A stretch of DNA of 64,000 nt from contig CM076147.1 of assembly GCA_038025085.1 (NCBI GenBank), positions 10,264,001 to 10,328,000 of the forward strand. The letters are read 5' to 3'. Source of the stretch: Tetragonia tetragonoides. Its lineage: Eukaryota > Streptophyta > Magnoliopsida > Caryophyllales > Aizoaceae. Below, piece after piece: positions 55,820-64,000 of this stretch. The notes below the pieces were generated by a model. The model was not told the origin of the DNA and ran no database searches. It saw only the letters and a list, made by a program, of their open reading frames with translations. The position numbers and the translations under genes are program-made. Every line of letters begins with the position of its first letter. Position 1 is the first letter of the stretch.

Positions 55820-58800
55820 TGTAGTATCCCGAAAAATTAAACTCAATTATTAAACTAAAATAGTAATTAATTAGCATAAAATTTTTCGCTTAAACTTGCT
55901 AAGTATGATTAACGTGTCTAATGCATGCACTTACGTAAATATTTTCTAAACTATATGTTAATCTTGTTTAATACTAAAACCTATTTGATTAATTGACTAA
56001 ACTACTTGATTAACTTATTTAATTTATATTTATGGTTTGCTTAGGCATGATTAGGCCCTTGTTTGTGTTGATAACCGAATTAGAGGATGTTAAGTTAGGA
56101 TAAGCAAATTTTCACTTTTCCCTAATAAACTTACTATTCATCTTTGCTTACTTGTCAACAAACCAAGCTTGTTCTTTCCACTTGTCATGCAATTACCTTG
56201 ACACCATATATTGATATGCTTACTAAGCTAAAATAGAAAACATCCCATGTTCTAGTGTTGGTGTAAGGAAACTAAGCTAAGTAAACAAAGCAAATCAAAA
56301 ACCATATAAGGGAGAAGGAGAGCTACGGTTAAGAGAAAAAGGAAGAATAAGAAAAAGGCTTTAGCCTATATAAAACAAAGCAAAAACTAGAAGAAGAAGC
56401 CAATGAGATGAAAAGCAAGATCTCACTTTCTTTTTCCAAATATTAGCACAACAAACACAAGTAATCGAAAAGCCTTCAAAAGCTTACAAAGAGCACCTTT
56501 GCTCATCTTTTTTCTCTTCCCAAAATCGTACACTTCAACATATATTCTCATATTCTCTTTGTATCATTCTTCATCCAAGAACTCGTAAATCTTTCTAAGT
56601 AAACAAGATCAAGAAGAAGTAAAGAGAGAAGAAGGGAAACTGTAAGATAGAGAAGGGAAAAGAGAAAAAGACTTGGTAAGAACAATTAAACAAACTCATG
56701 CATTAATCATCTTTATTATTTCCTTTGTTTCTGATAATCATTTCACTCTTATTTCTAAACTCTAACTCTTCCACTATTTCTTTTCTTCACCACCGCCATC
56801 ACCACCTTAGCTCCCACCAACACCCGAACGTGAAGATCCCGGACCATCGAGAACCACCAAGAGACACCACCAAGGTTTAACCTCTAGCATTATCCTTTGT
56901 CTAAAGCTTAAGTTATTATTAACACCTAAAGTCCATAATTAAATAAAGAAACCATAGCAAGTATAATTGTAACTACTAACGAAAGTGTAAGAAAAACGTT
57001 TTAAAGAACTAAGATCTAGTTAACCTTAACTTAAAAACTCGAAAACTATTGTTGCATGTCCATTTACAACCTTACGTAAACTTAATCTCGACTCATTATG
57101 GCCAAAATCATTCATTCACTTTTTATCTCTAATTTTCCTTAATTTTGAACCTAGCATTTTTCGAAAGTTAAAATGGTAGAATAAAGAGGAATTATCAAAT
57201 GAAATGAAAATAAGAATTTAGGAAATAAAATGCCCAAGGCCGAAAGGAAATAAAAAAAGAAGAAATAAAAAGAATGTTTATTAATCCTTAAACATTTTTG
57301 TTTAATTAAAATAGGGACTTGTGCTAGTAGTGAGTGATCAAGGAAGCTAAAGAGAGGAAGTTTATTTTTGGAAGCTTGAGGAAGGTATACTCATGTCCAC
57401 TAAAACCCCCTTATTTCGATTTAATGAATTAAGAAGATAACCATGGATTTTCTTTCAATTATATGCTATATGTACTTATATATATATACATATGATTATG
57501 GATATGATTGTGAAGTTATGTAAATGATTGCATGTGATTATTTCGGTGACTTGGCAGAATGAATTTGATGTTGCATGGAAAAGTTTGTTTGATAATTACA
57601 TGAAGAATAAAGTCTATTATTTAAGCTTGATAATTATATGTAATTATATATGTCCGAATGGATTTCGATCTAGATTTTAAGATGGTGTATGTTCGTTTAA
57701 TAATTTAATAAAGTCTCATAAATTTTGAATATGTGATTGTGATGACCGAATGAGTTTAAAAATGATTGATTATATCTACTTGATAAATTGCATGTAAAAT
57801 CGTGGCTATGCTTGAGTATGCTTATAGATCAATTAAGCTTATGAATGAATTGATGTTAAGTGATGATAATAAAAGCCTATGAGTTTTATACATGCATATA
57901 CGAAGTTACGAAGTGTCGAAACCATTTGGTGAATTTGTTATGAAAAGGAACAACTTTGGGAAATGTATGATTAATATTAATACAATCAAGTTTATTGAGA
58001 TGAATATGACTGACTTAGACATAAGCATATCTACTAACTTACTTATAGTGTGCTCCCAAACTTGGTACCCTTGGGATATTGAAGAGCATGCCAGTGTGGA
58101 CACTTTATTAAATCTTGTAGGATTAAACCCATTGGTGATTAAGCTGTAGGGATTAACTAATCCTGAGTATCTCGCTTATTATGGTTTAATCTGAGTTTAT
58201 GTAGGATGTAAACCCGAGAATTATATGATTATTGCCAAAAAGGCCAAATGAATGAATTATGATTTGTAGGGTCATTGAACCCGAGTGTAGGACTCATAGA
58301 GTCTGAGTTGTGCTATGGTCTTCGTCACTACCTAACATAGGAGTCTAACCTTTGCATGTTATGACTTGAGTTACTTTAAAGCTTAATAGACCTCAAAGGT
58401 CATTTTCTGAGTGATTATGAGTTTGTGAATGATATTGGTTGCTTAATACTCTTTGCTTAATGATGCTCGTACGTATGCATGTCTTGTACGTAAAAGGATA
58501 AGTCAACTATGATTATAAGAACAGACAATCTCTTTAAAATACTATTATGAGTATTATTGTTATTATCCTAAGTGATGGTTGTTGATGCTAAATGTATTTT
58601 AAGTATAAACAAAATGTATTTTAAAAAGTGGGGTGAGTATTTCTTAGCTTTCGCTAATTTTCTTTTGTTTTTGTGTCATCTCTTCTTGCGTGGATTATTA
58701 TATCATTTTGACAGATTTTGGGCAAGAGAGATAGTGAAGGATGGAAGGAACCCTTTTGTGCATGCTTACTGCATGTCTTTGCTGTTGTTTGACCCCATGG

Positions 58801-59039
58801 TTTCCGCAAACGGAGGAGAACCCCGTATGACTTAGTAATATAACTAGTGATGTAGTTTTGGAACAATACAACTACGTAATCCCACTTATATATCATAATA
58901 TAATTAAGTATGTTTGTTGTACTCTTTATCGTTCTTTGCCTTGTGCTTGTCTTGTTCCAAGTACGGTAGTAATCTCTTGGATTGGATGTAGGGCCCATAA
59001 GCATGTTTAATTATGAGTTGTCCAATCCAGGGCGTTACA
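55820..59039 (+). mobile_element. E6 3' LTR
   Basis: 3220 bases, apparently the fuller copy. The TATA region GCCTATATAAAACAAAG lies near 56365. The short conserved frame VLSINKMYF...ARRDDTKTK (minus in part) seen near 58580-58835 also occurs in the 5' LTR (49604-49867). It reflects shared LTR sequence and is not a gene I can support. Confidence 0.92.
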
Positions 59040-59044
59040 CTTAA

Positions 59045-59790
59045 CCAAACTATGGTTTACCCCAAAGCTACTCCGGATGACTGAGTTAATCTCCTCACGA
59101 AAGGAAACTCTTTGCAAGCAATTGCATTCACTAATGAAGACGTTCCATCCGAAGGAACTCATCAGAACAAGGCACTCTACCAAACTTCCATATATGAGAA
59201 GAAACAGGTCCCATTGACTCTAATAGACAATGGGTCCGCTGTCAACATTTGTCCCCTGAGGACCAACCAATGCCTGAGCATAAATGTCAACAACCTCGCG
59301 CATGCCGCTCAAGGATTGAGAGCCTACGACAATTCCAAACGAAACGTTTTAGGCGTATTTTCAGTTAACCTTAACACTGGCCCCGTTGAGAAAATGGTAG
59401 AATTCCATGTCATCGACATCCCAGCTTCATTTAATTTACTCCTAGTACGCCCATGGCTCCATGGATTAAACGCGATAGCTTCAACATTACACCAAAGGAT
59501 CAAAATGATGGTCGAAGGGGTAGTTCTAGAGGTTAGAGCTGATTCTATGATCGCTAGCATTGAAGACACGCCAGTTCTTAAAGTGGAGCAGACAACGCAA
59601 GACGAAGAATTCTGGGGTTTTATGACTGAAGGCGTCGCTCTACTTGAGCAAGATATAGCTCCTTTCGCACCATATTCCCACCTAGGAATTAATGCCATTC
59701 TAAGAAATCAGGGGCACTTCCCTGGCATATCTCTAGGCAAAGATGTCTCCAAAACACTTCCAGTTTGGTCATCCAAAAGCCGGAAATAAT
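59045..59790 (+). pseudogene. E3 aspartic protease region (resumed after E6)
   Basis: The frame picks up where it was cut, meets a TGA near 59082, then runs from 59112. The protease active site is VPLTLIDNGSAVNICP, Asp-Asn-Gly where most retroelement proteases have Asp-Ser/Thr-Gly; a glycine-containing variant is usual in the Tat group. VDIPASFNLLLVRPWLHG-type residues and HQRIKMMVEG follow. The frame ends at 59787-59789 after a frameshift near 59740. Confidence 0.85.
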
Positions 59791-60554
59791 CTTTTTGGGT
59801 TGGGTTATAACCCTACCAAACAGGAATTACGGGAATACATCGCCAAAGAAAAGGCAAAGAGAAGGGCCATTAAGGAAAACAAAGTCTATGACATCCCCAT
59901 GACACCATACCCGCACACACTAAACGGGCAGTTCGTCCAGTCTGGAGATCCATTCCCTTATTATAGCTTTCCTGATCCCTATGTTCTCCCTATTTTTGGA
60001 ATCCAAGTTCCCGGATTTGAAGTCTTCCAAGACTGCTACACGCTGGAAGAAACTCCTTTGCCTGTAAGAAGGAGGCTAAACTTTGATTGGGTAGAGGCTA
60101 CACCAAACAACGCTTTGGGTCTACTATTTGGACAAGAGCATCGCCATCCAGAAGATGAGGAGCTCCACAATGTCAATAATGCAATTCAAGATGCAAACTT
60201 TGACCCAACTAAGTTGATCACTCCAAACGGGGTCAACTCACAAAGCAAAAACTCACCATAAGCTGGACAGGAGCCAACGAAAAGAAGATCAAGATCACGA
60301 TCTCCGAAGAGTCCAAGCCTGACACCGACACTGACTCCCACCGGAATGAGTCTGATTCTGAAGACGAGTCTAATATAGTAGAGTCGGGTGGTCCACCCAA
60401 ATCTATGTTTAATTCTGATTGCAAGTCTAATGATGTTAAAGCCAATAGTAATGGCTCAGTTGATGTTCGAGTTTCCTCTATCACTGAAATGATTACTGAT
60501 TCTGCTTACTTCTTGGATTACTTAGTAGCTAATAATTCAAAAGATGAATAAGAA
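59743..60554 (+). pseudogene. E3 protease-RT linker
   Basis: The frame to 60261 encodes GLGYNPTKQELREYIAKEKA, a Tyr/Pro-rich PYYSFPDPYVLPIFG segment and LPVRRRLNFDWVEA. A frameshift near 60235 leads to an acidic Ser/Asp linker (SDSEDESN) like that at the start of E1 pol. TAA at 60549-60551 separates it from RT. There is no sign of the intron known from some Ogre elements at this place. Confidence 0.75.
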
Positions 60555-61069
60555 TTGCCCAAAGAAGTAACTAAAGCACTATTAGAGCATGAACAAAAGA
60601 CTTCAATTGTGGAAGAAACAGAATTAATTAATCTTGCAAGCGATCAAGAGCCGCGCCAAGTGCGCATTGGCTTATCGTTAACTCCCAAAGAGCGAGAAAG
60701 CTTTATAAATCTCTTAAAAGAATACGTAGACGTTTTTGCTTGGTCCTACAAAGATATGCCGGGAATAAGTCTTGAGATAGCACAGCATACAATACCGCTC
60801 AATCCTGATTCAAAGCCGGTAAAGCAAAAACTTCGGAGAATGAAACCTGAGTGGACACTAAAAATCAAAAAAAAGGTGCAGAAACAGCTCGCTGCAGGTT
60901 TTATTAAGGTCGCTCAATATCCAGAATGGGTCGCTAATATAGTATCCGTTACAAAAAATGACGGCAAAGTAAGGATGTGCGTCGATTTTAGAGATCTAAA
61001 CAAGGCAAGTCCAAAGGACGACTTTTCCTTACCACATATAAACGTACTGGTCGACAATAACGCAAGACA
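60555..61069 (+). pseudogene. E3 reverse transcriptase, N-terminal part
   Basis: LPKEVTKALLEHEQKTSIVE, YKDMPGISLEIAQHTIPLNP, QKLRRMKPEW and RMCVDFRDLNKASPKDD align closely with E1 pol residues 115-280. At 61069 the frame is cut by the CACTA element; it continues at 63975 with residues ALLSFMDD. The catalytic YVDD lies beyond the window. Confidence 0.9.
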
Positions 61070-61375
61070 CACTACACCAAAAACCCCCAATTATAACACT
61101 TAAAATATAACGGTTAGAAGCAGAAGCGTTATTAGACCTAAGAATTTTAACGGTTCTACTAAAAATGTTATAGTCAGTTAGAGGGTCGCGTGAAATGCAC
61201 AAATATTAATAACGCTTATACTTAAAAGCGTTATATTTTATTTGAAAAATATCGAATACTAACGTTTTAACCCAGAAGCGTTATGTTTGTGTCTCTCCCA
61301 TCAGTATTCAGTACCCATCGACTCCACCACTTCCCCGCACGATTGACTTTGCCAGTTGCAACTCCCCTCTCCCAA

Positions 61376-61500
61376 ATGGCAAACCCTATAATTGCAAACA
61401 CTCATCCCTCCCAAATCGCATTTCTTATCATCTCTCCAAGCACCACCGTGGGCCATCACGCCTCCAGTCATCAAGAATTTCAGTTCCTCTGTTAAGGTAC
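61376..61500 (+). other. Exon-like segment in CACTA, origin unknown
   Basis: MANPIIANTHPSQIAFLIIS and further residues run to a stop near 61494, followed by GTACGTGTTTTCC, which could be a donor site. No family is recognised. It is probably a captured host 5' exon or chance. Confidence 0.25.
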
Positions 61501-62200
61501 GTGTTTTCCTTCGTTTATTCTTGCTTTTCTCCTGCGAAAGTCCTCCATCTCTCTCTCTCCTCCATTTTCATCTCTTTTTGGATTAATTGGTGCTTATTGG
61601 TTGAATTTAGTGTCTTGGTGAGTTTTGTGTATAATCATATTGATTTGACTAATTACGGCTTTAATTTGCCGTTTGTAGTGATTTTGTTTTATGGTGAATT
61701 TTGTATATGTATAATCGAACTGAATATCGACTAATTAGGGTTTTCATTTGCTATTTGTAAAGTTTTAGTGTTTTTGTGCGTATATTTATACTGAAATTCG
61801 ACTTAATTAGGGTTTTCTTTTGCCTTTTTTTAGGGATTTAGTGTTGTGGTTGACAATTGCCAATTGTTGCATATGGAAGGAGTCAATCAAATGTTGAAGC
61901 TACTGGTACTTTCTTGTTCTTAAGAATAGTTGCTACATGCAATTTTGTGTGTTTGCACTTTGTTATTTTCTGAAATATGTGAGGAATTATTTGCCAATTT
62001 TCAAGTTGTTGTGTCTTATTCTATGCTTTTGACATTGATTCTGACTTTCTGACCGTGATATAGAAATTTTTCGCAATTGATGTGTTAATTTATTGTTTGC
62101 TGGCTCTATGATTGATTTTGGTTTTGAAATTCTACTGGGTTGCCGTATTTATGAGATTGAAGCTACGTTTGTTCTTGTTTTATGTGCTATGGAATTTGTT

Positions 62201-62660
62201 CTACTCAGACTGTTGTGCTTTGGCACACACCCAGAATAGGATCTGTCGAACAATCTGGGTAACAAATTTTCTGGTACAGCAGAACATTCCACCTTTGTGT
62301 TCCCTCCAGATCTCATACACATAAGCAGTTAGGGCAGCTCTCTTGATTCTGTTGAGAGGGTTTCTACCTCTGACTTGCTCTTTAAACCATATGCACTCAT
62401 GATGAAGATTGAGCCGTCTTCTATCGATCCCACACCATCTCAGTATAGCTGCCCAAACCTGAGAGGATAGCTCACAACGAAACAATAAATGTTCCCTTGA
62501 TTCTATAGGTTTTTTACACAAGCAACACCTCTTAACAAGGGTCAACCCTCTCTTTTGCACATTATCTACTATTGCCAAACCTAAGAGGATAGAAACACCT
62601 CTTAACAAGGTTTCATGATGCCAATCAGGACGACTTTCACAAAGGTTCCTACCTCTATCT
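62201..62660 (-). pseudogene. LINE reverse transcriptase C-terminal zinc-finger (zf-RVT) fragment
   Basis: On the minus strand the frame has RGLTLVKRCCLCKKPIESRE, then HLLFRCELSSQVW, then NRIKRAALTAYVYEIWREHKG. This is the C-terminal zinc-binding region typical of plant L1-type LINE proteins. The upstream RT and endonuclease are missing and I see no poly(A). It may have been inserted in, or picked up by, the CACTA element. Confidence 0.8.
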
Positions 62661-63260
62661 CTATGTCTTCGACTTAATTCATGGCTGATTGAAATTCGTA
62701 ATATTTACTCTATTGGTCTTGGTTGAACTAATTTTGATATTGTGATGCTCTCTTATTTAATGTTAATGATACTTATTTCTTGCATGTTGTGGATGGTTTA
62801 GTAGATAAGCTTGTGAAAGTATTTCATGTTGTATGGGTACAATGAGTACTTAGATAGTTTGAAAAGTTAGGACCTATATTAAAAGAGTCTCAGAGAGGAT
62901 ATAATAACTGACTGAAATGGTGTTGCTAGAAAAGTTAGGTGCTATATATGAATGCAATTGCTGTAAAGAGTTTCAAACCAACTGCAAGAACAATTGATTG
63001 CCAGCTGCACTGGCTCCACTTGAGAGCCAATATTTGGCCGCAAATTGCAGCAACAAAACATGTTGAAGTTTCACTAGATTAGTATTGTGTGTAATTTTCT
63101 TTGACTTTGATAATCAATCTGCAAAACTGAAAGCTTACAAGACAATTCCCATAGTTTTGACTTCTTTTACTTTCAATTTTCTATGTGTGCGTGTGTTTTG
63201 GTTTGGAAATATTGGTTACTTAATTTTGTCTTAATTTTCTGTGTGTGTGTTCTGATGCAG

Positions 63261-63342
63261 CATTTTCACGAGTATTTCGGGGGGGCCGCCTTCTCTCAAG
63301 AAGCTGAGTTGGCAAAAATGTCAACGCTAGTCCCTAGTTGAG
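63261..63342 (+). other. Possible last exon captured by the CACTA element
   Basis: After a TG-rich tract ending TTCTGATGCAG, an acceptor-like site, the frame reads HFHEYFGGAAFSQEAELAKM, then STLVPS and a stop. The following sequence looks like a 3' untranslated region. No protein family is recognised. Confidence 0.3.
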
Positions 63343-63971
63343 GTGCTTCGTTCTTAATATTTAGCTATGGTAGAAGGTAGTGAGAACAAAAACATTATGA
63401 ATGGTGGATTATTGTAATTGTGGGATATTTTTTGAATGATGTATCAGTATTTAGGTCGAATGTAAGTTGGATCTGAAATTTTTGGATATGAGAGTTTGAA
63501 ATTCATTTATGTATGAATTTGGAGATGTTATGATTGTCATTTGTTAGTTTGAAATATTTATTATTTGGTACTACATTGTAGCAGCTACTAGCTAGCTAGC
63601 AGCTTGTTAAGACTTGAGAATTGAGATGCAGGTCTAATTTTGGATACAAAGAACGCTACAAGCAGTGAAGAGGATTAGACTAGAGGAGGGAACCGAAAAA
63701 AACAAAAAAAAAATAACAACAATTATAACGGTTGTGTTTAGAAGCGTTATTGTTAATACCCCTCTAATAACGCCTTTTTCGTGTCAAGCGTTATAGTTCA
63801 CGCATAATAATAACGGGTAAACAGCAAACTGTTATTAATAGCCTACCTTTCATAACGCTTTTAAGCGTTATTGTTGCTCCCCTAGAAACAATAACACCCG
63901 CCTATATAACGCTTAAAAGCGTTATTAATCCACACACAGAACCGTTATAGTTGGGTTAATCTGGCGTAGTG

Positions 63972-64000
63972 ACATGCCCTCTTATCATTCATGGATGACT
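63972..64000 (+). pseudogene. E3 RT continues to the window edge
   Basis: After the ACA duplication the RT frame resumes with ALLSFMDD, matching E1 pol HALLSFMDGYAGY. The window then ends. Confidence 0.85.

Larger units (their letters stand above)
47144..59039 (+). mobile_element. E6: Tekay-type Ty3 chromovirus, complete but decayed
   Basis: LTRs 47144-50072 and 55820-59039 both start TGTAGTATCCCG and end GTTACA. The duplication CTTAA lies at 47139-47143 and 59040-59044. The PBS is for initiator-Met tRNA. The gag, protease, RT, RNase H, integrase and C-terminal chromodomain-like segment are all recognisable, but gag has a frameshift and stops and RT has an internal deletion. The integrase C-terminus and very long LTRs suit the Tekay/Del clade of chromoviruses, which often target heterochromatin. 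Confidence 0.94.
61070..63971. mobile_element. Non-autonomous CACTA transposon inside E3 RT
   Basis: The left end is CACTACACCAAAAACCCCC; the right end read inward is CACTACGCCAGATTAACCC. The 3-base duplication ACA is at 61067-61069 and 63972-63974. Both subterminal zones (61110-61290 and 63715-63960) are packed with AACGGTT, AAGCGTTAT and AACGCTT words in both orientations. It is 2902 bases and has no transposase gene. The interior contains a LINE fragment and exon-like pieces. Confidence 0.95.
43025..64000 (+). mobile_element. E3: Tat/Ogre-group Ty3 element, interrupted twice, runs off the window
   Basis: The 5' LTR, PBS, gag, protease and RT read rightward on the plus strand. The frame is split by E6 at 47143/59045 (duplication CTTAA) and by a CACTA element at 61069/63975 (duplication ACA). 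In both places the protein similarity resumes on the far side. The RT continues to the window edge; RNase H, integrase and 3' LTR lie beyond. Several stops and frameshifts mark it as dead. It is related to E1 and E2 by PBS, LTR ends and protein sequence. Confidence 0.92.

Noticed and set aside
58572..59004. Frames of 87 and 116 codons repeated near 49604-49898 and 58572-59004
   Set aside because: They recur because they lie in the two copies of the E6 LTR; the opposite strands are equally open and no domain is present.
47144..59039. E6 as a possible autonomous, currently mobile element
   Set aside because: Gag stops and a frameshift, the RT deletion and stops in pol rule this out.
59112..59698. 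Minus-strand frames of 124 codons opposite the E3 protease
   Set aside because: Shadow of the plus-strand protease frame, which has clear family motifs.

Overview
This is plant nuclear DNA, most likely from a eudicot. The evidence is a Stowaway-type MITE, an intron-bearing laccase pseudogene, a captured proteasome subunit exon and dense nests of plant-type LTR retrotransposons. Nothing in the sequence fixes the species. I see no intact host gene. Almost all of the window is transposable elements inserted into one another, and five insertions can be placed to the base by their target-site duplications (TSDs).

Left part (1-6265): the start of a minus-strand Tekay-type LTR (1-423), a second minus-oriented LTR (to 1838), the 3' end of a Ty1/copia element (RNase H tail and 3' LTR, 1839-3336), a Stowaway MITE (3358-3627), and a stretch of old host DNA with a laccase pseudogene, three tRNA-like sequences and many copies of the word GTCACTT.

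Centre (6266-33518): element E1, a minus-strand Ty3 element of the Tat/Ogre group, flanked by ACCCC. It keeps a long pol ORF with two RNase H domains, has lost most of gag and the protease, and carries a seven-exon plant mobile domain (PMD) gene antisense to pol (8895-11675). Its 5' LTR holds a solo LTR (18507-24232, TSD AACCT), itself split by a CACTA transposon carrying a proteasome beta-subunit fragment (19687-22953). It also holds element E2 (24963-33393, TSD GGTTT), a plus-strand element whose only gene is gag.

Right flank (33519-43024): host DNA resumes with a 19-base hairpin and more GTCACTT copies. It is followed by a solo LTR (34699-36738), a nearly full but broken Ty1/copia element E4 (36798-41534), a minus-strand fragment of an E2-family LTR, a small LTR with an initiator-Met PBS (E5), and a fragment of Tat 3' sequence.

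Right part (43025-64000): element E3, a plus-strand Tat/Ogre element with gag, protease and RT, running off the window. It is split by E6, a complete but decayed Tekay-type chromovirus (47144-59039, TSD CTTAA), and by a second CACTA element (61070-63971, TSD ACA) containing a LINE fragment.

E1, E2 and E3 share a primer binding site that fits tRNA-Arg, and E1 and E2 share a polypurine tract. A gag-only element (E2) thus sits next to a pol-bearing, gag-deficient one (E1), so gag and pol supplied in trans is possible but unproven. The spliced antisense PMD gene in E1 is the most notable cargo.
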